64,000 nucleotides of DNA from positions 124,001-188,000 of the forward strand of contig NZ_BMKK01000004.1 in the NCBI RefSeq assembly GCF_014644295.1, written 5' to 3'. This DNA comes from Emticicia aquatilis. Lineage in GTDB: Bacteria; Bacteroidota; Bacteroidia; Cytophagales; Spirosomataceae. Shown in pieces: positions 44,004-52,813 of the stretch; positions within the stretch are counted from its first letter, which is position 1; every line of letters begins with the position of its first letter. Below the pieces are notes generated by a model, which was not told the DNA's origin, did not search any database, and was given only the letters and a program-made list of their open reading frames with translations. Made by a program: the position numbers and the translations under genes.

Positions 44004-45143
44004 ATGGCAGAAGTACAAACTAATACAAAACCAAAAAAGAAAAAATCAGCTATTAGAGAATGGTGGGATTCGGTGTTATTTGCAGTTGTTGCGGCTACAC
44101 TCATTAGATGGATGTTTTTAGAAGCTTACACAATTCCAACGGCTTCGATGGAAAAAAGCTTATTAATCAATGACTTTCTTTTTGTAAGTAAACTGCACTA
44201 CGGTTCTCGTACTCCAAAAACTATCTTGCAGGTTCCGCTTACGCACCAAAAAATTTGGTTTACTGATATTCCTTCGTATTCAGACCTAATTCAATTACCA
44301 CAATTCCGTTTACCAGGATTTACTTCTGTAAAAAACAATGATGTAGTGGTTTTCAATTATCCAGGTTGCCCAGAGCGTCCCGACGAATTTGGTGGTTTTG
44401 ACAAATATCCTGTCGATTTACGTACCAACTATATCAAACGTTGCGTAGGTATTGCAGGCGATGTGCTCGAAGTGCGTGATGGCCAAGTATTTATCAATGG
44501 TAAAATGTCGGATAATCCAGAAAAGATGCAAATGGAATATGCCATTGAAACCAATACGCAAGTAAACGAAAAGATTTTCAAGAAATACGAAATCACTGAG
44601 TTTGAGCAAGATATGCGAATGACAGATAAAACTATTTATTATGTTACGGCATCGGCTAAGGCAGTGAATGAAATGAAAGGTTTGGATTTTGTAAAAAGTG
44701 TTACTCCAATGATAATGGCCAAAGGAGACACAACCGATACAAGATTCCCTACGTTCCCACATAATACTCGTTTATTCCCTTTCAATCGTGACAATTATGG
44801 CCCGATTACGATTCCGAAAAAAGGTATGACCGTGACTTTGGACGAGAAAAACATTGCTCTTTACAAAGGTATTATTACTACTTTTGATGGAAACGAAAAT
44901 GCAAAATATGAAAATGGTAGAATCTTGATTGATGGAAAGCCTATCACATCATATACTTTCAAGCAAGACTATTTCTTCATGATGGGAGATAATCGTCATG
45001 GCTCTGATGACTCTCGTTTTTGGGGATTTGTACCCGAAGACCACATCGTAGGAAAAGCAGTATTTATTTGGATGTCAATCGACAGCGAAGGAAGTTTCTT
45101 AAACAAAATCCGTTGGAGCAGATTGTTCTCAATAATTAGATAA
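44004..45143 (+). CDS. lepB: Signal peptidase I
   Basis: This 379-residue membrane protease cuts signal peptides from secreted proteins. One N-terminal helix (about 18-37) is followed by the catalytic serine in PTASMEKSLLINDFLFVSK. The lysine lies in TNYIKRCVGIAGDVLEVRDG, and the conserved GDNRHGSDDSRFWGFVP box is near the end. A large insertion of about 120 residues between the Lys box and the last box is usual in Bacteroidota. It has no TolC- or peptide-export link. Confidence 0.96.
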   Translation: MAEVQTNTKPKKKKSAIREWWDSVLFAVVAATLIRWMFLEAYTIPTASMEKSLLINDFLFVSKLHYGSRTPKTILQVPLTHQKIWFTDIPSYSDLIQLPQFRLPGFTSVKNNDVVVFNYPGCPERPDEFGGFDKYPVDLRTNYIKRCVGIAGDVLEVRDGQVFINGKMSDNPEKMQMEYAIETNTQVNEKIFKKYEITEFEQDMRMTDKTIYYVTASAKAVNEMKGLDFVKSVTPMIMAKGDTTDTRFPTFPHNTRLFPFNRDNYGPITIPKKGMTVTLDEKNIALYKGIITTFDGNENAKYENGRILIDGKPITSYTFKQDYFFMMGDNRHGSDDSRFWGFVPEDHIVGKAVFIWMSIDSEGSFLNKIRWSRLFSIIR

Positions 45144-45151
45144 TAGTTACT

Positions 45152-45188
45152 GGGGAATTGGTTACTGGATATTCGTAATCAATTCCCC
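45152..45188. terminator. Hairpin between convergent lepB and ung
   Basis: GGGGAATTGGTTAC (45152-45165) and GTAATCAATTCCCC (45175-45188) form a 14-bp stem with one G-T pair. An outer pair AATAGTTA (45142-45149) and TAACTATT (45221-45228) makes the whole gap foldable. It is built of repeated words like the other borders. Confidence 0.7.
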
Positions 45189-45228
45189 AAAAACAAGTTT
45201 ACTAATAACTAATTGACCAATAACTATT

Positions 45229-45894
45229 TTACCATTCAATTTCAGCAACTCCCCTACCTCTCAAATAATTATTGGCTTGGCTAAAATGCTTATTGCCAAA
45301 CCATCCACCAAAATTAGCCGACATTGGTGATGGGTGTTTTGATTTCAACACAAAATGCTTTTTGGTATCAATAATCTTACCTTTATCCTGAGCATATTTT
45401 CCCCAAAGCATAAATACAACACCTTCTTTTTCATCATTGATACATTGTATTACGGCATCAGTAAATTGCTCCCAACCTTTATTTTGGTGAGAACCCGCAC
45501 TTGCTGCTTGCACCGTCAGTGTTGAATTTAATAAAAGCACACCTTGCTCGGCCCAACGCTCAAGATTACCACTTTTCGGAAACGGCACACCCAAATCATC
45601 ATTTAGTTCTTTAAAGATATTAATCAGCGATGGCGGAAAAGTAACCCCATCATTTACCGAAAAACTCAGTCCATTGGCTTGGCGAGGGCCATGATAAGGG
45701 TCTTGACCAAGAATCACTACCCGAGTTTTATCAAATGGACATTTATCAAAAGCATTGAAAATCAAACTTCCGGGTGGGTAACAAACCGCACTTTTATAAG
45801 CAGCTTTTACAAATGTTATCAAGCTCTCAAAATAAGGTTTTTCAAATTCTTTTTTTAATCTAACTTTCCAGCTTTCTTCGATTTTCACATCCAT
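45229..45894 (-). CDS. ung: Uracil-DNA glycosylase
   Basis: This 221-residue repair enzyme removes uracil from DNA. The catalytic water-activating loop VVILGQDPYHGPRQANGLSFSV and the HPSPMSAN minor-groove loop identify family 1. GVLLLNSTLTV also fits. Length is usual. It is the only minus-strand gene between parA and the right-hand AraC gene. Confidence 0.96.
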   Translation of the reverse strand: MDVKIEESWKVRLKKEFEKPYFESLITFVKAAYKSAVCYPPGSLIFNAFDKCPFDKTRVVILGQDPYHGPRQANGLSFSVNDGVTFPPSLINIFKELNDDLGVPFPKSGNLERWAEQGVLLLNSTLTVQAASAGSHQNKGWEQFTDAVIQCINDEKEGVVFMLWGKYAQDKGKIIDTKKHFVLKSKHPSPMSANFGGWFGNKHFSQANNYLRGRGVAEIEW

Positions 45895-46074
45895 ACAATA
45901 AAAAAAATAAGTTGATTTAAATATTTTCTGTATTTTTACTTCGTTAAATTAATAAAAATATACTTTTTGTATCCGTTAAACAAGTTTTGGCAAATTTAAT
46001 ACAATTAAATATCATTTAAGCCTTAACTTGCGATGCAAATCCCTCGATTATTACAAAACCTATACAAAAACACT

Positions 46075-46464
46075 ATGACAACAACTGCTGTAACTGCTGG
46101 TGTTAAAGTAACAGTAAAAACGGAATATCAGCCTTCGTATTCAAACCCACTTCAAGAACATTTTGTTTTTACCTATCGAATTTGTATCGAAAATAATAGT
46201 GAAAACACAGTTCAATTGCTGCGTCGTCAATGGTTCATTTTTGATACTAATGGCACTGTAAGAGAAGTTGAAGGCGAAGGAGTTATCGGAGTTCAGCCAG
46301 TCTTAGAACCAGGCGAAGTCCACGAATATGTTTCGGGCTGCAATCTAAAAACTACCATTGGTAAAATGATGGGCAGCTACCTCATGGAACGAATGATTGA
46401 TGGTAAACAGTTTTACGTTGAAATTCCAGAATTTAATCTGATTGTTCCTTATAGATTAAACTAA
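46075..46464 (+). CDS. apaG: ApaG family protein (Co2+/Mg2+ efflux-associated)
   Basis: This 129-residue protein has the ApaG fibronectin-like fold: VTAGVKVTVKTEYQPSYSN, FTYRICIENNS, LLRRQWFIFDTNG, EGEGVIGVQPVLEPGE and SYLMER at the end. The start is ATG at 46075, the expected length. An upstream in-frame ATG at 46033 would add 14 unconserved residues. ApaG binds nucleotides or metals and has been linked to Co2+ and Mg2+ efflux; its mechanism is not established. A terminator follows. Confidence 0.92.
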   Translation: MTTTAVTAGVKVTVKTEYQPSYSNPLQEHFVFTYRICIENNSENTVQLLRRQWFIFDTNGTVREVEGEGVIGVQPVLEPGEVHEYVSGCNLKTTIGKMMGSYLMERMIDGKQFYVEIPEFNLIVPYRLN

Positions 46465-46481
46465 AGCAAAAAATACTATTC

Positions 46482-46509
46482 AAAGCACGGCCTCAACCGT
46501 GCTTTTTTT
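46482..46509 (+). terminator. Rho-independent terminator after apaG
   Basis: AAAGCACGG and CCGTGCTTT form a 9-bp stem followed by seven Ts. Confidence 0.88.
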
Positions 46510-46529
46510 GTTTAAAATCGTAAAAAAAG

Positions 46530-46549
46530 TATAGTTTTTCAAAACTATA
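46530..46549. promoter_or_regulatory. Perfect inverted repeat upstream of the fumC promoter
   Basis: TATAGTTTTtcAAAACTATA is a 9-bp perfect inverted repeat with a 2-base spacer, lying just upstream of the -7 element at 46563. Its place suggests an operator; the binding protein is unknown. Confidence 0.4.
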
Positions 46550-46562
46550 TTCAATTCTAAGT

Positions 46563-46570
46563 TAATTTTG
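46563..46570 (+). promoter_or_regulatory. Candidate -7 promoter element of fumC
   Basis: TAATTTTG matches TAnnTTTG, 51 bases before the ATG at 46621. Confidence 0.5.
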
Positions 46571-46620
46571 CGAAAACGATTAATTTTCAAAACACTCTTA
46601 TTTATAATTAACAACAAATC

Positions 46621-48021
46621 ATGCAATACAGAATAGAAAAAGATACGATGGGCGAGGTACAAGTACCTGCTGATGTATATTGGGGAGCTCAAACTCAACG
46701 CTCAATCGAAAACTTTAAGATAGCTCAGGACATTAATAAGATGCCAAAAGAAATCATCAAGGCATTTGCTTATTTAAAACACGGAGCTGCTTTGGCCAAT
46801 AACGAATTAGGTGTTTTACCAAAAGAAAAAGCCGATTTGATTGGAACTGTATGTAATGAGATTTTGGCAGGAAAACTCGATGACCAATTCCCATTGGTTG
46901 TTTGGCAAACAGGCTCAGGTACGCAGTCGAACATGAACTGTAATGAGGTAATTGCCTACCGTGGACACGTATTACAAGGTGGAGATTTAGGTGACAAACA
47001 AAAGTTCTTACACCCAAATGATGATATAAATAAATCACAATCATCGAACGATACTTTCCCAACGGCTATGCACATTGCGGCATACAAAATGTTGATTGAA
47101 GTAACTATTCCGGGTATAGAAAAACTACGTGATACTTTGGCTGCGAAATCGGCTGAGTTTATGAACGTTGTAAAAATCGGACGTACTCACTTCATGGACG
47201 CAACACCATTGACAGTTGGGCAAGAGTTTTCAGGATATGTTTCGCAATTAAATCATGGTTTGAAAGCCATCAAAAATACCTTAGAACACCTTTCTGAATT
47301 AGCTCTTGGTGGAACTGCCGTTGGTACGGGTATCAATACTCCAGCTGGTTACTCTGAAGTTGTAGCAAAACATATCGCTAATTTAACTGGTTTGCCATTC
47401 ATAACAGCCGAAAATAAATTTGAAGCATTGGCAGCCCACGATGCCATTGTTGAGGCTCACGGAGCATTGAAAACAGTAGCTGCAAGTTTGATGAAAATCG
47501 CAAATGACGTTCGTATGCTTTCTTCTGGCCCACGTGCAGGTATCGGCGAATTATTCATTCCTGATAACGAGCCAGGTTCTTCAATCATGCCAGGAAAAGT
47601 AAATCCAACACAATGTGAAGCTCTCACGATGATTGCTGCACAAGTAATGGGAAATGATGTGGCTATCAACTTTGGTGGTGCAATGGGTCATTTTGAATTG
47701 AATGTATTCAAACCAGTAATGATTTATAATTTCTTACACTCAGCACGTTTGATTGGCGAAGGTTGTGTTTCGTTCAATGATAAATGTGCCGTTGGAATTG
47801 CTCCACTTGAAGAAAATATCAAAAAACACGTAAACAACTCTTTGATGCTTGTAACCGCCCTCAATACTAAGATTGGCTATTACAAAGCAGCTGAGATTGC
47901 ACAAACTGCTCATAAAAATGGTTCAACACTCAAAGAAACAGCTATCAGCTTAGGTTATTTAACAGCCGAAGAGTTTGACGAGTGGGTAAAACCAGAAGAC
48001 ATGGTTGGCAGCCTAAAATAA
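46621..48021 (+). CDS. fumC: Fumarate hydratase class II
   Basis: This 466-residue cluster-free fumarase of the TCA cycle has the family signature [17 protein letters not shown] at about 318-334. [17 protein letters not shown] and [20 protein letters not shown] form the active site. It contains the [13 protein letters not shown] segment. Length is usual for FumC. A hairpin terminator follows, then csaA. Confidence 0.97.
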   Translation: MQYRIEKDTMGEVQVPADVYWGAQTQRSIENFKIAQDINKMPKEIIKAFAYLKHGAALANNELGVLPKEKADLIGTVCNEILAGKLDDQFPLVVWQTGSGTQSNMNCNEVIAYRGHVLQGGDLGDKQKFLHPNDDINKSQSSNDTFPTAMHIAAYKMLIEVTIPGIEKLRDTLAAKSAEFMNVVKIGRTHFMDATPLTVGQEFSGYVSQLNHGLKAIKNTLEHLSELALGGTAVGTGINTPAGYSEVVAKHIANLTGLPFITAENKFEALAAHDAIVEAHGALKTVAASLMKIANDVRMLSSGPRAGIGELFIPDNEPGSSIMPGKVNPTQCEALTMIAAQVMGNDVAINFGGAMGHFELNVFKPVMIYNFLHSARLIGEGCVSFNDKCAVGIAPLEENIKKHVNNSLMLVTALNTKIGYYKAAEIAQTAHKNGSTLKETAISLGYLTAEEFDEWVKPEDMVGSLK

Positions 48022-48032
48022 AATACATTACA

Positions 48033-48062
48033 GAAAGGACAGCCCTAAAAAGTTGTCCTTTC
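48033..48062 (+). terminator. Rho-independent terminator after fumC
   Basis: GAAAGGACA and TGTCCTTTC form a 9-bp stem; the sequence after it is T-rich. It lies just before csaA. Confidence 0.8.
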
Positions 48063-48078
48063 TTAATTTTTGAAAAGA

Positions 48079-48417
48079 ATGGAAACTATCACTTGGCAAG
48101 ATTTTGAAAAAGTAGAACTCCGTGCAGGTACAATTATAGAAGTAAATGATTTTCCTAAGGCTCGTAAACCCGCTTATAAATTATTGATAGATTTCGGAAC
48201 TGAAATCGGAATCAAACGCTCTTCGGCCCAAATCACTAAACTCTACACAAAGGAAGAATTGCTTGGCAAACAAGTAATTTGTGTGACTAATTTTCCACCA
48301 CGTCAAATCGCTGATTTTATGTCGGAAGTGCTTACAACTGGCTTTATTTTGGAAGATGGCGAAGTAGTTTTATCCGAACCACAACAAAAAGTACCAAATG
48401 GAAGTCTATTAGCATAA
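48079..48417 (+). CDS. csaA: CsaA-like tRNA-binding domain protein
   Basis: This 112-residue OB-fold protein starts at ATG 48079 ([19 protein letters not shown]). An in-frame TTG nine bases upstream is not needed. The landmarks [38 protein letters not shown] and VPNGSLLA are typical of CsaA, the stand-alone tRNA-binding domain also found at the end of MetRS. It has been described as an export-related chaperone; the exact role is uncertain. Confidence 0.93.
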   Translation: METITWQDFEKVELRAGTIIEVNDFPKARKPAYKLLIDFGTEIGIKRSSAQITKLYTKEELLGKQVICVTNFPPRQIADFMSEVLTTGFILEDGEVVLSEPQQKVPNGSLLA

Positions 48418-48455
48418 AATCATGAACTTTTTCTTGCTAATTTCGTTTATAAATT

Positions 48456-48469
48456 TATACATTTGTATA
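48456..48469 (+). promoter_or_regulatory. Promoter with overlapping palindrome at the head of the copper island
   Basis: TACATTTG at 48458-48465 matches the TAnnTTTG -7 element 22 bases before the ATG at 48487. It lies inside TATACATTTGTATA, a 6-bp inverted repeat with a 2-base spacer. A repressor bound there would block the promoter; no copy of the same palindrome was found at other gene starts by eye. Confidence 0.5.
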
Positions 48470-48486
48470 TAATTTCAATCAAATCA

Positions 48487-48921
48487 ATGAAAAAGGCTCT
48501 ATTCCGCATATTTAATGTGTTGATGGCAGTAGTTGTGCTACTTAGTAGTACTGGCTTTGGTTTGGTTGAACACTCTTGCACCGTAAAAGGTAAACAAACA
48601 TCTTTGCACAAAAGCGAAACAGCTTGTTGTAATAAAACTGCAAAAAAAGATAATTTACCGCAAAAAACTACAGTAAAGAAAGCGAAATGCTGCACTGAAG
48701 AAGAAAAATACGAAAACGTTGATTACTCTTCTTCGGCTTCTCAAAATGTAGCCAAATTCGTTCAAAAAGGCTTAGATTGGGTAAAAATTACTTTCATTTC
48801 GTTTGTCAAAGCAATTGTTGAAGATATTTTGAAAAACATATCTTCTAAAAATCAAGCATCATCTCCCCCACCATCAACTGGTAGAACCATTTTGGTTCAA
48901 AATCAATCATTTTTAATTTGA
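48487..48921 (+). CDS. HYC_CC_PP family small secreted protein
   Basis: This 144-residue protein starts at ATG 48487, giving a signal-like helix (MKKALFRIFNVLMAVVVLLS). It has the family's spaced motifs: EHSCTVKGK, then CC in ETACCNKT and AKCCTEEE, and PPP near the end. The conserved Cys and His suggest metal binding. Its place at the head of the copper island and beside an HMA-AraC regulator supports a copper or heavy-metal link, but no function is established. Confidence 0.8.
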   Translation: MKKALFRIFNVLMAVVVLLSSTGFGLVEHSCTVKGKQTSLHKSETACCNKTAKKDNLPQKTTVKKAKCCTEEEKYENVDYSSSASQNVAKFVQKGLDWVKITFISFVKAIVEDILKNISSKNQASSPPPSTGRTILVQNQSFLI

Positions 48922-48995
48922 GTAAAATATTCTTAGCAAAATAATTAAGCCTCATTATTTAGTGGCTATGTTTTTCTATTGACTATTTTACAAAA

Positions 48996-49583
48996 ATGAA
49001 TCTACTCATCAAAAACATGGTGTGCAACCGTTGTATTCGTGTTGTACGTGAAGAACTCGAAAATCTTGGGTTGACTGTATCTAAAATAGACCTTGGATAT
49101 GTTGAAATTGATGGAAACCCAAGCCAAGTTCTTTTAAACAATATTCGAGAATTATTAAAAAAAGAAGGGTTTGAAATAATCGAAGACCATCATACTGAAG
49201 TGGTTGAACACATCAAACGCTTGATAATTGACGAAATACATTGGAAAAAAGGCAAAAAACAAGAATCACAAAATTTTTCTGATTTTCTCGTAAAGAAAAC
49301 AGGCTTTGAATATTCCTATTTAAGTTCTTTATTTTCTTCTCTCGAAAAAACTACCATAGAAAAATATATCATCAATCAAAAAATTGAACTAACCAAAGAG
49401 TTACTTTCTTATGGAGAGCAAAATCTTTCGGAAATCGCTTGGGGCTTAGGATACAGTAGCGTGGCCTATTTATCTAATCAATTTAAACAAATTGTAGGAA
49501 TGACTCCGAGCGATTATAAAAAACAACACTTCAAAAATCGTTTAGCACTTGATGCAGTCAATAATGTTACAACAATCTCATAA
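48996..49583 (+). CDS. AraC-type regulator with N-terminal HMA-like metal domain
   Basis: This 195-residue protein has an N-terminal domain of about 70 residues in a ferredoxin-like HMA pattern with CNRC (Cys10, Cys13) after KNM, and a strand VEIDGNPSQVL. A C-terminal AraC DNA-binding domain (about 95-180) ends with NLSEIAWGLGYSSVAYLSNQFKQ and VGMTPSDYKK. Such an arrangement would let the HMA-like part bind Cu(I) or another soft metal and the AraC part act on the island promoters. Neighbours are copper genes on both sides. It is a regulator by structure; the metal is inferred from context. Confidence 0.85.
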   Translation: MNLLIKNMVCNRCIRVVREELENLGLTVSKIDLGYVEIDGNPSQVLLNNIRELLKKEGFEIIEDHHTEVVEHIKRLIIDEIHWKKGKKQESQNFSDFLVKKTGFEYSYLSSLFSSLEKTTIEKYIINQKIELTKELLSYGEQNLSEIAWGLGYSSVAYLSNQFKQIVGMTPSDYKKQHFKNRLALDAVNNVTTIS

Positions 49584-49615
49584 AATTTTGTAACACTTAG
49601 ATTGACCCGACCAAC

Positions 49616-49623
49616 TACTTTTG
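49616..49623 (+). promoter_or_regulatory. Candidate -7 promoter element
   Basis: TACTTTTG matches TAnnTTTG, 26 bases before the ATG at 49649. The gene follows the HMA-AraC regulator gene by 65 bases, so it may be a regulated promoter. Confidence 0.45.
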
Positions 49624-49648
49624 TTTTATAAATTTAAACAAACAGAAA

Positions 49649-50206
49649 ATGAAAACTTATAAAACAACTATCGCACTATTCATTGTGGTAATCGCTTTTA
49701 TTCAATCGGTTGCATTTGCTCAAAACGCCAATTACAAGCATCAAATGATGAATATTGATAAAAATGGGACAATCAAGAAAGGTGGAGTTAAAGTTGGTCA
49801 GATTACGAAAGAGAATGTAGTCAATGACGCCAAAGGTAATAAAATAGCATATATTGATGGGCAAGGGAATTTGGTAGATGCCAATGGTAAGGTTATGGGG
49901 CGAATGGGTAAAGACGGTAAATCATACCACAACATTAATGGCGACTTGACATTTAGTGTAAAAGAAGAAGGCAACACTTGTAATATCTTTGATGCTTCTG
50001 GCAAAAAAATAGGTAATATTCATTCAAGTTATAAAGGAATGGCTTGTGTGCTTTATTGTTTTCAGAATGGAATGGATATGAAAGAACATACTAAAATGGA
50101 TGGAGAAGGCAAATATGCTTGTCCGATGCACCCCGAAGTTACGGGTAAAGAAGGTGATAACTGTCCAAAATGCCACATGAAATTACACAAAGTATCAAAA
50201 AAATAA
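49649..50206 (+). CDS. Secreted protein with heavy-metal-binding domain
   Basis: This 185-residue protein has a signal peptide (residues 1-24). A central part contains Gly-rich turn repeats (KGGVKVGQI, GQGNLVDANGKVMGRMG, DASGKKIGNIHSS) that look like a short beta-repeat domain. A C-terminal heavy-metal-binding motif YACPMHPEVTGKEGDNCPKC with HMKLHKV resembles the HMBD found before the P-type ATPase in the same island. Cys, Met and His residues there suggest copper binding in the periplasm. copA follows after a hairpin. Confidence 0.78.
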   Translation: MKTYKTTIALFIVVIAFIQSVAFAQNANYKHQMMNIDKNGTIKKGGVKVGQITKENVVNDAKGNKIAYIDGQGNLVDANGKVMGRMGKDGKSYHNINGDLTFSVKEEGNTCNIFDASGKKIGNIHSSYKGMACVLYCFQNGMDMKEHTKMDGEGKYACPMHPEVTGKEGDNCPKCHMKLHKVSKK

Positions 50207-50225
50207 TTTTGTTAAAATAGAGAAT

Positions 50226-50255
50226 CGAACTAATGAAGACAGTAGCATTAGTTCG
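50226..50255 (+). terminator. Hairpin between the HMBD protein and copA
   Basis: CGAACTAATG and CATTAGTTCG form a perfect 10-bp stem with a 10-base loop, and flanking AGAA/TTCT can extend it. No strong T-run follows. It may act as a partial terminator or processing site. Confidence 0.5.
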
Positions 50256-50294
50256 CTTTCTATAAAGGTCAGAATATTACATTATTGAATCTCA

Positions 50295-52805
50295 ATGGAA
50301 ATGAACCATAAATATATAGTAACGGGGATGTCATGCAATGGATGTCGGACAAAGGTTGAAAAAGCTCTCAATGAAGTAGAAGGGATTTCGGCAGTTGTAA
50401 CCTTAGACCCTCCAGTAGCAAGCATTACGATGGAGAAGCACATTCCTACCGAACAATTGAAAAAATCGCTATCACTTATAGGTAATTATACAATTGATGA
50501 TACAAATGAAGCTGAAATCAATGCTTTCAAAAAAATAAAAGTAGAAAAAAAGATTGTGAAGCCATCGAGTGATAATAGCAACAGTAAATATTATTGTCCG
50601 ATGCACTGTGAAGGAGATAAACTCTATGACAAAGCAGGTGATTGTCCGGTTTGTGGAATGGATTTAGTACCACAGGTGAGTATTAATCAAAAAGCAGAAT
50701 ATACTTGCCCAATGCACCCTGAAGTAATCAAAAATGAAGCGGGTGACTGTCCTATTTGTGGAATGGATTTGGTAATCAAAGCTACAAACAATGATGGAGA
50801 AAGCAAGACTTATAGTGACCTATTAAGGAAAATGAAGATAGCTATTGCCTTTACAACGCCCATTTTCATAATAGCGATGACCGATATGATTCCCAATAAT
50901 CCATTGATGAAAGTAATGAGACATAACGAATGGAATTGGCTTCAATTTATCCTCAGCTTACCAGTTGTTTTTTATGCTTGTTGGATATTTTTTGTACGAG
51001 CATGGAAATCAATCGTTTCTTTGAACCTTAATATGTTTACCTTAATTGGTATTGGTTCGGGCGTTGCATATCTGTTCAGTATAATCGGATTGTTGTTTCC
51101 AAGTGTTTTTCCCCACGAATTTAAAAATGAAATGGGCGTAGTTCATCTATATTTTGAGGCAACGACAGTAATTCTGACTTTAGTATTGCTTGGACAATTA
51201 TTAGAAGCAAAAGCACATAGCCAAACAAGTGGGGCTATTAAGGAATTACTAAAATTGACTCCAACCGAAACAACAATTCTAATAAATGGCATTGGTAGTA
51301 AAATATCAATTAGTGATGTGAAGAAAGGTGATTTTTTGCGAATCAAACCTGGTGAGAAAGTCCCAGTTGATGGAAAAATTGTAACTGGAGAAAGTACAAT
51401 TGATGAATCAATGATTACGGGCGAGCCTATTCCAGTTGATAAAAAAGTTGGCGATTCTGTAAGCTCAGGTACAATCAATGGCAACAAAACATTTGTAATG
51501 GTTGCCGAGAAAATAGGTTCTGAAACTCTACTTTCACAAATCATTCAGATGGTAAATGATGCGAGCCGCTCTAAAGCTCCTATTCAAAAATTAGCCGATA
51601 GTGTTGCCAAGTATTTCGTTCCGATTGTTGTAAGTGTTGCTGTAATTACATTTTTTATTTGGGCAAAATTCGGCCCTGACCCAGCATTGGTTTATGGTTT
51701 TATCAATGCAATTGCAGTTTTAATTATTGCTTGTCCGTGTGCTTTGGGTCTGGCAACACCCATGTCGGTCATGGTTGGAGTTGGCAAAGGAGCTTCATCG
51801 GGAGTTTTAATAAAAAATGCTGAAGCTTTAGAAAACATGAATAAAATAAATGTATTGATAATCGACAAAACTGGAACAATTACGGAGGGAAAACCATCGG
51901 TGGATAAAGTGTTTGCATTAAAAGGGGCAGATTCAGATAAGTTATTGCAAAGCATTGCTTCGGTTAATCAGTATAGTGAACATCCTTTGGCACAAGCGGT
52001 TGTAAACTACGCCAAAGAAAAAAATATTACTTTGACACCAACAGAAGGTTTTGAAGCAATTGCAGGTAAAGGAGTAATAGGCACTTTAAATGACAAAAAA
52101 ATAGCAATTGGAAATATAGCTCTTATGCAACAAATAAAAGCGATTGTTTCTGTTGACTTAGAAAACACCGTCACTGCCGAGCAGAAACTTGGAAAAACGG
52201 TTTCTTTTATTGCGATTGACGGCGAGGTTGCAGGTTATGTAGCGATTACAGATGCCATCAAAGCAACAAGCAAGGACGCCATTAAAGAACTAATGAACCA
52301 AGGTATTGAAGTAGTTATGCTCACCGGAGACAATGAAAATACCGCTCATGCTGTTGCGGCTGAACTCAATTTAAGTGCTTATAAAGCAAACTGTTTACCC
52401 GAAGACAAATTAAAAGAAATTAAAAGCTTGCAAGCTCAAGGTAAAATTGTGGCGATGGCTGGTGATGGCATAAACGATGCTCCTGCTTTGGTTCAAGCTA
52501 ATATTGGCATTGCGATGGGTACAGGAACAGATGTAGCGATTGAAAGTGCCAAAATAACCTTGGTCAAAGGCGATTTACAAGGTATTGTGAAAGCTAAAAA
52601 ATTGAGTCATGCCGTAATGAATAATATCAAGCAAAACTTATTCTTTGCCTTTATCTACAATACCGTCGGGATTCCGATTGCTGCGGGTGTTTTATATCCA
52701 GTATTTGGTATATTATTATCACCAATGTTGGCAGCACTGGCCATGAGTTTTAGTTCGGTTTCAGTTATTGGTAATGCTTTAAGATTAAGAAGTATTAAAC
52801 TTTAA
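50295..52805 (+). CDS. copA: Copper-exporting P-type ATPase (Cu+ type, P1B)
   Basis: This 836-residue pump exports Cu+ from the cytoplasm. It has an N-terminal HMA with CNGC (Cys14, Cys17), then two heavy-metal-binding domains (CPMHCEGD...CPVCGMD at 101-124 and CPMHPEVI...CPICGMD at 138-158). Eight transmembrane helices include the CPC motif IACPCALGLATP. The phosphorylation site DKTGTIT, the SEHPLA nucleotide-binding His-Pro and GDGINDAPALVQA hinge are intact. Start ATG at 50295 with Met3 as alternative. It follows the HMBD protein gene after a hairpin and is 8 bases before the PepSY gene. Confidence 0.95.
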   Translation: MEMNHKYIVTGMSCNGCRTKVEKALNEVEGISAVVTLDPPVASITMEKHIPTEQLKKSLSLIGNYTIDDTNEAEINAFKKIKVEKKIVKPSSDNSNSKYYCPMHCEGDKLYDKAGDCPVCGMDLVPQVSINQKAEYTCPMHPEVIKNEAGDCPICGMDLVIKATNNDGESKTYSDLLRKMKIAIAFTTPIFIIAMTDMIPNNPLMKVMRHNEWNWLQFILSLPVVFYACWIFFVRAWKSIVSLNLNMFTLIGIGSGVAYLFSIIGLLFPSVFPHEFKNEMGVVHLYFEATTVILTLVLLGQLLEAKAHSQTSGAIKELLKLTPTETTILINGIGSKISISDVKKGDFLRIKPGEKVPVDGKIVTGESTIDESMITGEPIPVDKKVGDSVSSGTINGNKTFVMVAEKIGSETLLSQIIQMVNDASRSKAPIQKLADSVAKYFVPIVVSVAVITFFIWAKFGPDPALVYGFINAIAVLIIACPCALGLATPMSVMVGVGKGASSGVLIKNAEALENMNKINVLIIDKTGTITEGKPSVDKVFALKGADSDKLLQSIASVNQYSEHPLAQAVVNYAKEKNITLTPTEGFEAIAGKGVIGTLNDKKIAIGNIALMQQIKAIVSVDLENTVTAEQKLGKTVSFIAIDGEVAGYVAITDAIKATSKDAIKELMNQGIEVVMLTGDNENTAHAVAAELNLSAYKANCLPEDKLKEIKSLQAQGKIVAMAGDGINDAPALVQANIGIAMGTGTDVAIESAKITLVKGDLQGIVKAKKLSHAVMNNIKQNLFFAFIYNTVGIPIAAGVLYPVFGILLSPMLAALAMSFSSVSVIGNALRLRSIKL

Positions 52806-52813
52806 ATGATAGT

